DNA from: Flammeovirgaceae bacterium SG7u.111
GTDB taxonomy: Bacteria > Bacteroidota > Bacteroidia > Cytophagales > Flammeovirgaceae
DNA length: 64,000 nt
Direction of reading: 5' to 3'
Assembly (NCBI GenBank): GCA_034044135.1
Contig: CP139021.1
Location: forward strand, 4,727,635-4,791,634
The notes beneath the pieces were generated by a model, which ran no database searches, was not told where the DNA came from, and saw only the letters and a list, made by a program, of their open reading frames with translations. Positions 25,295-35,214 of the stretch are shown here, one piece after another. The position numbers and the translations under genes are program-made. The stretch's first letter is position 1. The number at the start of each line of letters is the position of its first letter.

Positions 25295-26851
25295 ATGAAA
25301 AATATGAAAACTATATATAAAATAGTAATAACAGCTTTATTCCTCTTCGGATGTACAGAAGACATATTGGATAAATATCCTCAAGACCGACTTTCTCCAG
25401 ACACTTTCTATCAGAATGAGGCAGAATTGAATATGGGGTTGACGGGTATCTATGAGAATATCAAAGAATATGAGACCCCCATTCATTGGTTTCAGTTTGA
25501 TTTTATGTCAGACGATGCCTTTTGCCACCATGCTTGGCAAGGTTCGCTAGAATTTGGATCTTGGTCTCATAATTCAAATAGCTGGGCCGCAGGAGCAAAG
25601 TGGGCCAGAGCTTATCAATTAATAGTAAGGGCAAATACTTTTTTGGAAAATACAGAAACAGCTCCGGTAAGCGACGAAGTAAAAACCCAAGTAGCGGCAG
25701 AAGCTAGGTTTCTAAGAGCCTATATGTATTCAGATCTGATACATTTCTTTGGAGATGTTCCACTCATTTTGAAAGTACAAACAATAGACGAGGCCTATGT
25801 GTCACGCTCACCAAAAAGCGAAGTACTGACCGCCATCCTCGCTGATTTGGACTTTGCAGCTCAAAACCTTCCTACAAGCTACTCTTCAGACAATGTAGGA
25901 CGTGCTACCAAAGGGGCAGCTTTAGCTTACAAAGCCAGAACCTTATTGTACAACGAAAAATGGACCGAGGCAGCAGCTGTAGCAAAAGAGGTAATGGACC
26001 TGAACGTTTACGATCTATATCCAGATTATGAGGGAATATTTTTAGAAGAAAATGAAAATAACATAGAAGTCATTTTTGATATCCAATATATAAAAGACCT
26101 AAATGCTCAGCCATGGCCTAGTTCAGCACTTTCTTTTGGAGAATGGCCAACCCCTAATATTAGCATTGATTTGATTAATGCATATTACATGACTAATGGC
26201 ATGGCGATAGATGATTCGGGATCAGGCTACGATCCTCAAGATCCTTATTCAAATCGAGATCCAAGGCTTGCAGCTTCCATAGCATTGCCTGGTACAAATC
26301 TTGGTGCAAGCCGTACCATGATCCCTGCTAATGATGAAGTAATAACAGGAGTAAGACCTAGAAAATACGCTGACTTCTCAAATTCAAACCGTGATAATTG
26401 CGGCATTAATACTATTAAATTGCGTTATGCCGATATTCTTCTAATGCGAGCTGAAGCATTAATAGAATCTGGAGATAACTCACAGGAGGTATATAACCTG
26501 ATAAATGCAGTGAGGCAGAGAGCAAATATGCCAAGCATAGAAGATGCAGAAGGAACTGGACTAAGTACAGGCGAGCTTAGAAATATTGTCCGTCACGAGC
26601 GCAGGGTCGAATTCCCAATAGAAGGACTACGCTATGCCGACATGCTTCGCTGGAAAGATGAGTCTTTGGTTCATGATGTAATCGGTTACAACAAACAAAA
26701 ATTATCTGACCCATCCAGCTCTGAAACATGGCAGTTTGAAGAAGTAATTGCTGCAACCCGAGCTTTTGATCCAGCAAAAGGCTGGTTATGGCCAATTCCT
26801 CAAACAGAGGTACAAAACAATGAAAACTTATCACAAAACCCAGGTTATTAA
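25295..26851 (+). CDS. SusD/RagB-type surface glycan-binding lipoprotein (locus 1)
   Basis: 518 residues. Lipoprotein signal: hydrophobic core, then LFGC (Cys20); mature part begins TEDILDKYPQDRLSPDTFY, a typical SusD start. Tetratricopeptide-like helices (RAYMYSDLIHFFGDVPLI near 145, 'AALAYKARTLLYN' type segment near 210) and the C-terminal 'LLMRAEALIESG...INAVRQRA' and 'WPIPQTEVQNNENLSQNPGY' ending are diagnostic. An in-frame ATG at the fourth codon is an alternative start. It caps the SusC barrel and binds substrate at the surface. A strong terminator follows directly. Confidence 0.92.
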   Translation: MKNMKTIYKIVITALFLFGCTEDILDKYPQDRLSPDTFYQNEAELNMGLTGIYENIKEYETPIHWFQFDFMSDDAFCHHAWQGSLEFGSWSHNSNSWAAGAKWARAYQLIVRANTFLENTETAPVSDEVKTQVAAEARFLRAYMYSDLIHFFGDVPLILKVQTIDEAYVSRSPKSEVLTAILADLDFAAQNLPTSYSSDNVGRATKGAALAYKARTLLYNEKWTEAAAVAKEVMDLNVYDLYPDYEGIFLEENENNIEVIFDIQYIKDLNAQPWPSSALSFGEWPTPNISIDLINAYYMTNGMAIDDSGSGYDPQDPYSNRDPRLAASIALPGTNLGASRTMIPANDEVITGVRPRKYADFSNSNRDNCGINTIKLRYADILLMRAEALIESGDNSQEVYNLINAVRQRANMPSIEDAEGTGLSTGELRNIVRHERRVEFPIEGLRYADMLRWKDESLVHDVIGYNKQKLSDPSSSETWQFEEVIAATRAFDPAKGWLWPIPQTEVQNNENLSQNPGY

Positions 26852-26855
26852 TAAC

Positions 26856-26886
26856 AAAGAGGGCAAGCCGAAAGCTTGCCCTCTTT
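26856..26886 (+). terminator. Terminator of the sigma/FecR/SusC/SusD unit, locus 1
   Basis: A perfect 13-bp stem, AAAGAGGGCAAGC (26856-26868) with its complement (26874-26886), five-base loop CGAAA, followed by T-rich sequence. It lies four bases after the SusD stop. Confidence 0.88.
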
Positions 26887-27409
26887 TGCTTTTCACCAAT
26901 TTTAAGTATCTAATCATACCCTAGTTTTGGATGTTTCTTTTACGACAGACTGGGCAAAATCTCATTCCAAATTTCAACTACTTCCAACTACTTCTTCTCT
27001 AACGCCTCTCCCCCAATCTCTACCATATTAATTGGAAGAACTTATAGCGATGCCTCCACCGACAAAAATGCTATATGCCTACATAAGTTTTTTTTGTTTT
27101 TAAGAATGAACCGGTATTGGAGAGTAACAAGAATGAGAATCTCATCAAGTACGAAATCTCTTTCCTATTAAGTTACTCATAATCTGCGCTAAATGCAATT
27201 GGACGTGCTTACGAAGTAGGGTAAAACAAACAAGGGCTTCCTTTATTCACAACTCCCATTCTTATAATCAGCCCCTCCTCTAAGTTATATTATTTTACCC
27301 CCTTCTTATACCATATTGCCCTATATCGGTCAATAATGGCAAAGTATTAAAATTGTTTTTTACATTAGATGAATATATTCTGTGTGTCCAAACCCTAATT
27401 TTTTATACT
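26887..27409. other. Upstream region of the GH97 gene
   Basis: About 520 bases with no credible frame, tRNA or strong hairpin. It probably holds the GH97 promoter in its last 70 bases: a TTG at 27350 is followed after 18 bases by TATATTCTG, an imperfect match to the -7 element. So the GH97 gene seems to be expressed separately from the SusC/SusD unit. Confidence 0.4.
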
Positions 27410-29365
27410 ATGCATAAAAATATTTTAACCATACTCCTGCTATTAAGTCCTGTCATCGGCATAGCCCAAACGTATGAGGTAACCTCCAAAGACAACAACA
27501 CAACGCTAACCGTAAAGGTAGGCGAAGACATTTCTTGGTCAGTCATAAAAGGTGGCAAAACAGTGATTGAGAATGTCGCTATCGGGCTTAACCTTGGGAA
27601 CATGGTTCTCGGAGAGAAAGCAAAAGTTTCTTCCCACAAAATAGTGGAAGTAGCCGAAGATATTACCGCAGTAGTTCCCCAAAAAAACAAAGTGATCCCT
27701 AATTCTTACAAAGAGCTCCAATTAAATCTAAAGGGAAGGTATGCCGTCCATTTCCGTGTTTACAACGAAGGGGTAGCCTACCGTTTTGCCAGCTCGCTTA
27801 AGGGAGAAATTGAGGTGCACTCCGAAAAAATGGAAGTAACTTTTCCTGCCAGCACTACCTCCTTTTTCCCGAAGGAAGACAAGATGTACTCGCACTACGA
27901 ACGGGAATATCTTCTAAAAAAGCTGGACACCATTCCGAGCGGAGAGTTTTGTTCCCTCCCCGTTATGTTCACCGAAACCAATGGGTTTAGGCTGCTTTTT
28001 TCCGAAGCAGACCTCTACGATTACCCTAACCTTTTCTTAGCAGCTGAAAGCGGGAATACCCTAAAAGCTGTTTTTCCTAACTATGTATTGGAAACAAGAC
28101 CTGACCCTGCCCGGGCAGACCGCAATGAAATCATCACTAAAAAAGCAGATTACATAGCCAAAACCCAAGGTGCAAGGTCTTTTCCTTGGAGGCTTTTTGT
28201 AATAAGTGACGATGACAAAACTTTCTTGGAAAATGACATGGTCTATAAACTTTCCAGGCCACTCGAAATTGAAGATGTTTCATGGATAAAACCTGGCAAA
28301 GTAGCATGGGACTGGTACAATGACAACAATATTTACGGTGTCGATTTCAAAGCGGGACTCAATACAGAGACGTATAAATACTACATTGATTTTGCATCGA
28401 CTTATGGATTAGAATATGTGATATTGGACGAAGGATGGACAAAATCTACCACCGATATTTTAGAGGGCAATCCTGAACTTGATGTAAAAGAGTTGATCGC
28501 TTATGGCAAAGAAAAAGACGTGGGAATTATTCTCTGGTGTCTTTGGAAGCCTCTCAATGATAATATGGAAGAAATACTCCAAACCTATGCCGACTGGGGG
28601 GCAAAAGGCGTGAAGGTAGACTTTATGCAACGAGCCGACCAATACATGGTAACTTCTTTTACCAAAATTGCCCAAGAAGCAGCCAAGCGCAAACTATTAG
28701 TCGATTACCATGGCGCCTACAAGCCTAGTGGCTTGAGGAGGGCTTACCCTAACGTGATCAGCTACGAAGGGGTGAAAGGAAATGAAAACAACAAATGGTC
28801 GAAAGAGATCACTCCTACGCATAACGTTACCCTTCCCTTCATCCGAATGGCGGTCGGACCGATGGACTTTACACCGGGAGCTATGAGCAATTCCCAGCTC
28901 ATCAACCATAAGATCAGCCATTATCGCCCCCAAAGCTTAGGCACCAGGGCGCACCAAGTAGCTATGTATATAGTGTTTGAAAGTGCGCTCCAAATGCTGT
29001 GCGATGCTCCTTCCACTTACCTTAAAGATAAAGCAACCGTTGAGTTTATCGCACCAATTCCTTCTGTATGGGACGAAACCCATGCGTTGGAAGCCAATAT
29101 CGGGGAATATGTAGCAGTAGCTAGAAAAAGTGGTGACAATTGGTATGTGGGAGCTATGACCAACTGGGATGAACGAGAGATGACCATCGACTTTTCATTC
29201 TTGCCCGAAGGCAACTATGAAGTTACTATGTTCAAAGATGGGGTGAATGCCAGCAGGTATGCCGAAGACTACAAAGTGGAAAAAGTGAACGTAGACAAGA
29301 GTTCTAAAATCACCATCCAATTAGCAAAAGGTGGAGGCTGGGCAGCTACTCTCAAAAAGCTGTAA
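27410..29365 (+). CDS. Glycoside hydrolase family 97 (alpha-glycosidase, SusB-like)
   Basis: 651 residues from the ATG at 27410, which begins a signal peptide (MHKNILTILLLLSPVIGIAQ); an upstream in-frame start adds 19 unlikely residues. Domain order fits GH97: N-terminal beta-sandwich (about 20-265), catalytic (beta/alpha)8 barrel (about 275-555: 'GKVAWDWYND', LEYVILDEGW, KGVKVDFMQRAD), C-terminal beta domain. The barrel Asp404 in VKVDFM is in the place of the nucleophile of retaining GH97 alpha-galactosidases, so a retaining alpha-glycosidase is more likely than an inverting SusB-type glucosidase (inference). It needs calcium in known members. Periplasmic, acting on oligosaccharides imported by locus 1. 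Confidence 0.88.
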   Translation: MHKNILTILLLLSPVIGIAQTYEVTSKDNNTTLTVKVGEDISWSVIKGGKTVIENVAIGLNLGNMVLGEKAKVSSHKIVEVAEDITAVVPQKNKVIPNSYKELQLNLKGRYAVHFRVYNEGVAYRFASSLKGEIEVHSEKMEVTFPASTTSFFPKEDKMYSHYEREYLLKKLDTIPSGEFCSLPVMFTETNGFRLLFSEADLYDYPNLFLAAESGNTLKAVFPNYVLETRPDPARADRNEIITKKADYIAKTQGARSFPWRLFVISDDDKTFLENDMVYKLSRPLEIEDVSWIKPGKVAWDWYNDNNIYGVDFKAGLNTETYKYYIDFASTYGLEYVILDEGWTKSTTDILEGNPELDVKELIAYGKEKDVGIILWCLWKPLNDNMEEILQTYADWGAKGVKVDFMQRADQYMVTSFTKIAQEAAKRKLLVDYHGAYKPSGLRRAYPNVISYEGVKGNENNKWSKEITPTHNVTLPFIRMAVGPMDFTPGAMSNSQLINHKISHYRPQSLGTRAHQVAMYIVFESALQMLCDAPSTYLKDKATVEFIAPIPSVWDETHALEANIGEYVAVARKSGDNWYVGAMTNWDEREMTIDFSFLPEGNYEVTMFKDGVNASRYAEDYKVEKVNVDKSSKITIQLAKGGGWAATLKKL

Positions 29366-29376
29366 GCAGAAACTAA

Positions 29377-29417
29377 AATAGGCTCAGGCACAACCCATGT
29401 AAATACCTGAGCCTATT
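29377..29417. terminator. Terminator after the GH97 gene
   Basis: A perfect 12-bp stem, AATAGGCTCAGG (29377-29388) with its complement (29406-29417), 17-nt loop. It lies between convergent genes; the T-tract is weak on the plus strand, and an A/T-rich side on the other strand could serve the BNR gene. Confidence 0.65.
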
Positions 29418-29501
29418 GCAATTGCAACAATAACAAAAGAACTATCCTTCACTTACCCGAACTTAGAAGCATCGTCTTGCTAAACCAACTGGGAATTTCC
29501 G

Positions 29502-32500
29502 TTACTCCTTGTCCACAGCTTCTTTCATTGCTTTGTTTATGTTATGGAAAGGGCTAATAGAAATGGATGCTACTTTAGCTTCGTAGGCTTTCCAGTCATT
29601 TTCGAAGAAGGCATCTATTTTGCCCATTACTACTTCGGCTTCTTGCTCCACGTTCTTTACTAAATTGAGCTGGTTGGCATTGGGTGCCTCCAGCGAGCCA
29701 GAGAGCATGTAATAAGCATTCCTCAACCTCGCACTCAAGATAGTCGGGCTTCTTACTATTCCCTGCAAGCCTTCTTTGGAGAACACCAACTCTTTTAGCT
29801 CCGTTATTTGGTTTTTAATGCTATCACTTTCCGCTTTTATCTCTTCTACATTCTCTCCTTCGCTTGGCAGTTGCTTCAACACCAAATCAATAGCCTCTAA
29901 TGCTTCAATAAGCTTGTCTGTACTTTTGGTTACTTCCGCCACCTTTTGGGACATTTCCTCTAGGGCATCGTACCTAGCTTCAATATCTTGCGCAGAAAGC
30001 TCTATCCGTGGGTCGCCAAGTACTTTCACCGTGGTAGAATCGCAGGCTTCTTTCCACGTCATTTTTACTTTGTATTCTCCGGGCTTCACCCAAAAGCCAC
30101 CATTTTCGCCAGCATCTTTTTTAGGCTTAGAAGTAGAAGGGAAGCGAACACCAGCCACATCTAGCTCCCATTGCACTCGGTTCAGTCCTGTTTCTGGCTC
30201 TGGTTTCAAGGTACGGATAAGCTTTCCCGAAGCATCAAACACTTCAATTTTAACCTCCTCCTTTTTCTCCGCATCCTTTGCATTTCCTTCTTTTACGAAG
30301 TAAGAAAGCATCGCCCCAAAAGGTCTGTTTTCCCCAGCAAAAGTGGCATCTGCACCAAAGCGCATACCCGAAGCCTGCCCATACACAGCAAGGTACGCAT
30401 CTGGTGCGGCAAAGGCATGGATTTCTTTGGCCAACACCTCTTTCTCTTTGGCAACTTCCCTCAACGGACGGATGTCGTCGAGCACATAAGCAGCTCTACC
30501 AAAAGTACCTATTACCAAGTCATGCTCCTTTGGTTGGATAACCATATCCATAGTAGAAACCGTAGGGTAGCCATGTTTCCATTGCTGCCACTTCTCTCCT
30601 GCGTCGAAGCTCACGTACAGCCCAAATTCTGTTCCTAAGAACATCAGGTTTGGCTCTTCTAAATCTTGCACAAACGAGAGTGCATAGCCCCAAACCTTTG
30701 TTTCGTCCACTATTCTCTTCCACGATTTTCCGTAATCTTTGGTCTGGAATACAAATGGCGTCCAGTCGTTGCGACGGTAATTATTGAACAGTACAAATGC
30801 TTCGCCTTCATTGAACTTAGACGCTTTTACCTGTGGAATCCAACTGCCAGCAGGCACACCTTTTATGCTCTTGGTCAAATCTTTCCAGGCCTTTCCTCCA
30901 TCTTCTGTGAGGTGCAATTTTCCATCGTCAGAACCTACCCAAATCAACCCTTCTTTCAGCGGGCTTGGCTCTATGGCAATGATGGTTGTGAAGTTCTCCG
31001 CTTGGGTGGCATCGTAGGTCAAGCCACCACTTTCTAGTTGCTTATGCTTGCTGGTGTCGTTGGTGGTGAGGTCTGGGGAAATAATGCTCCAAGTCTCGCC
31101 CTTGTCGGTGCTTTTGTGCACGTATTGGCTACCGTAGTAAATGGTTTTGGTATCAAAAGGATCTTGGGCGATTGCCGAATTCCAGTTAAAACGCAAGGTT
31201 TTTCCTTCGGAATGAACAGGCTTTATCCCTTTACGATGACCTGAAACCAAATCGTAGCGCCCCAAAGACCCACCTTGAGACATGGCATAACCGTAGCGGT
31301 TAGGCTGCTCCGGATCTGGCATCACATCAAATCCATCGCCAAACATTACCTCTTCAAAATAAGAGTTTCGGATACCGTTGGCTCGCCAAACATAGGCTGG
31401 ACCACGCCATGATCCGTTGTCTTGCATACCTCCATAAACATTATAAGGCGTTTCATTATCCACATTTATATGATAGTACTGTGCGAGCGGCAGGTTCGTT
31501 ACAAAGCGCCAGTTCTTACCCAAGTCGTGGGAAATAGCCATCCCTCCATCGTTCCCCAACATCATAAAATCAGGGTTTTCAGGGTGAACCCAAAAGGCAT
31601 GATGATCAGGGTGGACTCCTGAATAAGGAACGATCACCTTGAAAGACTTTCCTCCATCTTCACTCATAGAAACCATGGAATACAAACTGTAAATCCTGTT
31701 CTCGTTTTGTGGATCGAGAAAAATATCAGCATAATAAAAAGGCCTGTTGCCTATCTCAGGCTTGTCGTTTACCATGTGCCATTTTTTGCCGCCGTCGTCG
31801 GAGCGGTAGAGGGCATTCTTTTTCGACTCTACAATAGCATACACCACATCGGGTCTGTTTTGGGCAATAGCCAGCCCTATCCTACCTAACTCACCCTTGG
31901 GCAGGCCATCTTCCGAAGTCCGTTCCTTCCAGGTCTTGCCGCCATCGTGGGTCACATACAGCCCTGAGCCTTCCCCACCCGACTTGAAAAACCATGGCCA
32001 TCTCCTAAATTCCCACATGCCTACAATCAACTTCTCGGGGTTCTTTGGGTCGATCACCATGTCACCCACACCTGTTTTCTCATTTACATAGAGGATTTTG
32101 TTCCACGTCTCGCCTCCATCGGTGGTTTTGTACACACCTCGCTCAGGGTGTTCGCCCCAAGCCGAGCCTTGCACGCCTGCATACACAATGTCAGGATTGT
32201 TGGGATGGATAATTACTCGATGGATATTTCTTGTTTTTTCTAGCCCTTTCAGCTCCCAGGTCTCCCCGCCGTCTCGACTGAGGTAGATGCCCGCTCCGCT
32301 AGTCTGGCTGTTACGTGGGTTGCCCTCACCTGTTCCAGCCCAAATGATATCAGGGTTAGCTTGGAATACAGCCACCGCGCCTATTGAGGCAACTTTCTCT
32401 TTGTCAAAAAGCGGCTTCCAGCTAATGCCTCCACTTTCCGATTTCCACAATCCTCCCGATGCCGTTCCCACATACATCACTTGCGGATTGTTGGTTACCA

Positions 32501-32672
32501 CATCGATGCTCGTGACCCTGCCGCTCATCCCTGCAGGACCTATGCTTCGGGCTTTCATTCCTTTGAAGAGTTCGAGGTCTTGGGCTTGAGCCAGCCCAGT
32601 GGCAAATAGAAGGGTAATAACATAAGTAAAAAAGCTCAATCCGAGCCTTTTCCTTGGCTTTAGTTCTTTCAT
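29502..32672 (-). CDS. Secreted BNR/VPS10 (sortilin-like) beta-propeller protein
   Basis: 1056 residues. Signal peptide 1-30 (cleavage GLAQA-QDLE). Residues about 35-720 form tandem beta-propellers with at least eleven Asp-box motifs of the S-x-D-x-G-x-x-W type (for example SRDGGETW, TTDGGETW, THDGGKTW, STDKGETW, TEDGGKAW). 'FWVHPENPDFMMLGNDGG' and 'MQDNGSWRGP' are typical of a large family annotated as glycosyl hydrolase/WD40-like in Bacteroidota. Residues about 745-890 are a beta-sandwich, and the last 170 are helical (DIEARYDALEEMSQKVAEV). There is no T9SS domain visible. Asp-box folds occur in sialidases and sortilins but also as scaffolds; an enzymatic role is not proven. It is alone on the minus strand. 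Confidence 0.85.
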   Translation of the reverse strand: MKELKPRKRLGLSFFTYVITLLFATGLAQAQDLELFKGMKARSIGPAGMSGRVTSIDVVTNNPQVMYVGTASGGLWKSESGGISWKPLFDKEKVASIGAVAVFQANPDIIWAGTGEGNPRNSQTSGAGIYLSRDGGETWELKGLEKTRNIHRVIIHPNNPDIVYAGVQGSAWGEHPERGVYKTTDGGETWNKILYVNEKTGVGDMVIDPKNPEKLIVGMWEFRRWPWFFKSGGEGSGLYVTHDGGKTWKERTSEDGLPKGELGRIGLAIAQNRPDVVYAIVESKKNALYRSDDGGKKWHMVNDKPEIGNRPFYYADIFLDPQNENRIYSLYSMVSMSEDGGKSFKVIVPYSGVHPDHHAFWVHPENPDFMMLGNDGGMAISHDLGKNWRFVTNLPLAQYYHINVDNETPYNVYGGMQDNGSWRGPAYVWRANGIRNSYFEEVMFGDGFDVMPDPEQPNRYGYAMSQGGSLGRYDLVSGHRKGIKPVHSEGKTLRFNWNSAIAQDPFDTKTIYYGSQYVHKSTDKGETWSIISPDLTTNDTSKHKQLESGGLTYDATQAENFTTIIAIEPSPLKEGLIWVGSDDGKLHLTEDGGKAWKDLTKSIKGVPAGSWIPQVKASKFNEGEAFVLFNNYRRNDWTPFVFQTKDYGKSWKRIVDETKVWGYALSFVQDLEEPNLMFLGTEFGLYVSFDAGEKWQQWKHGYPTVSTMDMVIQPKEHDLVIGTFGRAAYVLDDIRPLREVAKEKEVLAKEIHAFAAPDAYLAVYGQASGMRFGADATFAGENRPFGAMLSYFVKEGNAKDAEKKEEVKIEVFDASGKLIRTLKPEPETGLNRVQWELDVAGVRFPSTSKPKKDAGENGGFWVKPGEYKVKMTWKEACDSTTVKVLGDPRIELSAQDIEARYDALEEMSQKVAEVTKSTDKLIEALEAIDLVLKQLPSEGENVEEIKAESDSIKNQITELKELVFSKEGLQGIVRSPTILSARLRNAYYMLSGSLEAPNANQLNLVKNVEQEAEVVMGKIDAFFENDWKAYEAKVASISISPFHNINKAMKEAVDKE

Positions 32673-32987
32673 CCTTTTTGGTTCTTAGTTTTTGTGTGAT
32701 TGTTGCTGAAGCTACCTGAAGAGGCTAGCTTCTTTGGAATACTAAAAATAGAACACAGGATTCAATTTGCCATGAAAGAAGTGGAAAATGAGGGAATAAA
32801 TGCAAAACAAAGATATCGGGTACATATTATAAAAAAACAGGGGGCAATTAAAAGTATGTTTTTTTCATTTCCAAGAATGGTTTAAATGAGATAGGTTAAC
32901 ATACAAATCCCCAGTAGAAAGTATTTATGTATCCTTTTGCTTGAGTATTTTTTTTATAAAGGGGAGGGGGAGAATGGGCATCAAAAA
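32673..32987. other. Upstream region of the BNR gene and end of the zinc-ribbon gene
   Basis: About 315 bases. No credible gene: a plus-strand frame at 32700-32885 has no domain and unlike-protein composition. It contains AT-rich sequence that must include the BNR promoter, and a poly-A block at 32983-32990 belonging to the terminator. Confidence 0.4.
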
Positions 32988-33013
32988 AAAGCCCTGAATC
33001 TCTTCAGGGCTTT
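32988..33013 (-). terminator. Terminator of the zinc-ribbon gene
   Basis: A perfect 11-bp stem AAAGCCCTGAA (32988-32998) with its complement (33003-33013), loop TCTC. On the minus strand it is followed by a run of eight T. It lies five bases beyond the stop codon. Confidence 0.88.
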
Positions 33014-33017
33014 CAAT

Positions 33018-33812
33018 TTATTTTTTCTTTGTTGTCGTCTTTTTAGTAGCTTTCTTTCTACCCCCTCTTTTTGGTGGCTCAACTACTTCTTCTTTTATCA
33101 CGTGCGAGAAGATTCTTCCACAGTGCTCGCAAACAATAAGCTTTTTACGTTCGGCTATTTCAACCTGACGCTGAGGAGGTACTACTGCAAAGCAACCTCC
33201 GCAAGCTCCACGCGCAACTGGCACTACTGCCAAACCGTTTGAAGCATTCAGCCTGATTTTTTCGTAAGAATTGGCAAGACGGCTTTCCAACTGACCCATC
33301 GCTTTTTGCTTTGAGTTCAACAGCTTGTCTTCTTCTACTTGAGTCTCGGCCATAATTGAATCGAGCTCTCCCTTCTTCACATCCAAATCTTCCATTCTCC
33401 CTTGTAACCTAGCTTCTGCTTCGGCAACTTGCGTTTTTTTTGCGTCTATCGAGAAGCCCGCTTCTTTTATTTTCTTTTGAGAGATTTGAATTTCCAAATC
33501 TTGGAGCTCCATCTCTTTCGTGATAGCATCGTACTCTCGATTATTACGAACATTCATTTGCTGCTCCTCGTACTTCTTGATCAGCTGCTCAGAGTTTTTG
33601 ATGGCATCCTTGCGAGCTTTGATCTCATCTTCCAACTTCTTCTGTTCGTCCTTAAATTTCTTGACCCTTGTCTGATACCCTGCTATCTCATCTTCAAGAT
33701 CTTGAACTTCTTCAGGTAAATCTCCTCTGATTTTTTTTATATCATCTATTTTAGAATCTATGTCCTGGAGTTTAATCAGGGAATCAAGTTTTTTGGCTAC
33801 GGTGCTCTCCAT
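33018..33812 (-). CDS. Coiled-coil protein with C4 zinc ribbon (CT398-like)
   Basis: 264 residues. Long coiled-coil hairpin from about 5 to 180, rich in heptads (for example EIQISQKKIKEAGFSIDAKK). Then a C4 zinc ribbon: Cys204 and Cys207 in ACGGCF, Cys228 and Cys231 in CEHCGR. A lysine/threonine-rich tail (KRGGRKKATKKTTTKKK) ends the protein, suggesting nucleic-acid or membrane contact. Members of this family are often encoded beside Nif3-like genes; here the Nif3-like gene is the next one upstream on the same strand, so the two probably form one unit. The cellular role of the pair is not settled. Confidence 0.87.
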   Translation of the reverse strand: MESTVAKKLDSLIKLQDIDSKIDDIKKIRGDLPEEVQDLEDEIAGYQTRVKKFKDEQKKLEDEIKARKDAIKNSEQLIKKYEEQQMNVRNNREYDAITKEMELQDLEIQISQKKIKEAGFSIDAKKTQVAEAEARLQGRMEDLDVKKGELDSIMAETQVEEDKLLNSKQKAMGQLESRLANSYEKIRLNASNGLAVVPVARGACGGCFAVVPPQRQVEIAERKKLIVCEHCGRIFSHVIKEEVVEPPKRGGRKKATKKTTTKKK

Positions 33813-33962
33813 TTAATCTTAATTTGGATTATATGTCCTTTTCTATAATATTATTTGCCGAGCAAACGGCTATTTCAAATCAATCTGCAATTTTAGCAAT
33901 TCCTTTTCAAAAATAGTTGAATAAATCAATTAATTTTCTTTTTTGGCAAAAGCGGGTTCGCT

Positions 33963-35063
33963 CTAAGAGAAATATTGAACCGGATTAGTATCAATGGAAG
34001 TGAGTCCTATAGGTACCTCATTACCAATACCTATTTTTAACATACCTCCTAATAGCTCACTGGTAAACTTCTCGCTTTCGTAGTGCCCAATGTCAGCGAT
34101 AATGATTTTATTATCCGCATCAAAAAACTGATGGTATTTGTAGTCGGCAGTGATAAATATATCGGCACCTTGAGCCATTGCCTTGCCCAATAAAAAAGAG
34201 CCCGAGCCTCCACAAACAGCAATTTTTTGTATGGGCTTATTCAAAAAAGCTGTGTGGCGAATGACTTTCAACTCCATTTTCTCTTTCAAATAAGTTAAAA
34301 ACTCCTCCTCAGAAAGCGAAACCTCCAACTCGCCTACCATACCCGAACCTATTTCCGGCGATTCATTTTCTACTTTCTGGATGAAATAGGCAACCTCCTC
34401 ATACGGATGTGCTTTATCTAGTGCAGCTATTATTTTCCTTTCCAAATAATCGGGAAAAACCATTTCTATTCGCACTTCATCCACTTCTTCAAACTTACCC
34501 GATTCCCCAATATAAGGGCTCGCCTGCTCATTTGGCTCAAATGTCCCTTTTCCATCCACTTGGAAACTACATTTTTCATAATTGCCAATATTTCCTGCAC
34601 CAGCTCTCCCCAATGCATCTAGCACTTCTGCTTTATTGACCAAGGGAACGAAGGTAATGATCTTTTTGAGCAAGCCTTTCTTAGGAGCCAGAGTTTTCAC
34701 CTTGGACAGTTCTAGTCTATCGCAAATCATCTTGTTTACCCCATGTGCTACATTATCAAGATTGGTGTGGATGGCAAAAATGGCAATGTCATTTTTAATG
34801 GCTTTGATAATAACCCGCTCAATATAGTTTTTGCCTGTTATCGATTTCAGCCCACTGAAAACAATAGGATGATGAGCCACCACCATGTTACACTCTTTTG
34901 CAATTGCTTCATCAATTATAGCTTCTGTAGAATCAAGCGTAACCAAAATACCCGTCAGCTCAGCATTGGGGTTTCCCGTAATCAAACCAGCATTGTCGTA
35001 AGACTCCTGCAAAGCTGGAGGGGCTATTCTATTAAGTATACTTATAGCGTCTCGTATATGCAT
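33963..35063 (-). CDS. Nif3-like dinuclear metal centre protein
   Basis: 366 residues, longer than E. coli YbgI because an insert domain (about 130-235) splits the conserved halves, as in Bacillus YqfO. Metal ligands visible: His66-His67-type VVAHHPIVFSG, AIFAIHTNLDNVAHG (His and Asp), and near the C-terminus 'ADIGHYESEKFT' (His, Glu). The N-terminal 'PPALQESYDNAGLITG' is the family signature. It forms a hexameric toroid with two metals per subunit in known members; biochemical function is uncertain (GTP cyclohydrolase I type 2 annotation is not well founded). Followed after 150 bases by the zinc-ribbon gene. Confidence 0.9.
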   Translation of the reverse strand: MHIRDAISILNRIAPPALQESYDNAGLITGNPNAELTGILVTLDSTEAIIDEAIAKECNMVVAHHPIVFSGLKSITGKNYIERVIIKAIKNDIAIFAIHTNLDNVAHGVNKMICDRLELSKVKTLAPKKGLLKKIITFVPLVNKAEVLDALGRAGAGNIGNYEKCSFQVDGKGTFEPNEQASPYIGESGKFEEVDEVRIEMVFPDYLERKIIAALDKAHPYEEVAYFIQKVENESPEIGSGMVGELEVSLSEEEFLTYLKEKMELKVIRHTAFLNKPIQKIAVCGGSGSFLLGKAMAQGADIFITADYKYHQFFDADNKIIIADIGHYESEKFTSELLGGMLKIGIGNEVPIGLTSIDTNPVQYFS

Positions 35064-35099
35064 ATTTGATAATATTTTCTATTGGTTTTGAAGTAATGC

Positions 35100-35107
35100 C
35101 AAAGCTA
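35100..35107 (-). promoter_or_regulatory. Possible -7 promoter element of the Nif3-like gene
   Basis: The minus strand reads TAGCTTTG, a full match to the Bacteroidota TAnnTTTG -7 box, 37 bases before the ATG. I do not see a good TTG at the -33 position, so only half of the promoter is supported. Confidence 0.35.
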
Positions 35108-35156
35108 AACAAAATATCATTTGAGAGAAAAACCACATTTTAATTTACCCATAAAA

Positions 35157-35180
35157 AAAACCAGCCATAAGGCTGGTTTT
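35157..35180 (-). terminator. Terminator of the CsbD-like gene
   Basis: A ten-bp perfect stem, AAAACCAGCC (35157-35166) with its complement (35171-35180), loop ATAA. On the minus strand it is followed by a T-run. It separates the CsbD-like gene from the Nif3-like gene. Confidence 0.88.
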
Positions 35181-35214
35181 TAATCGTATAGTGAGTATCT
35201 ATCCTGATTTTTGG

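Noticed and set aside
29502-32672. BNR protein as a sialidase
   Set aside because: Asp-boxes are present, but the arginine triad and FRIP motif of sialidases are not seen, and the family is broader than sialidases.
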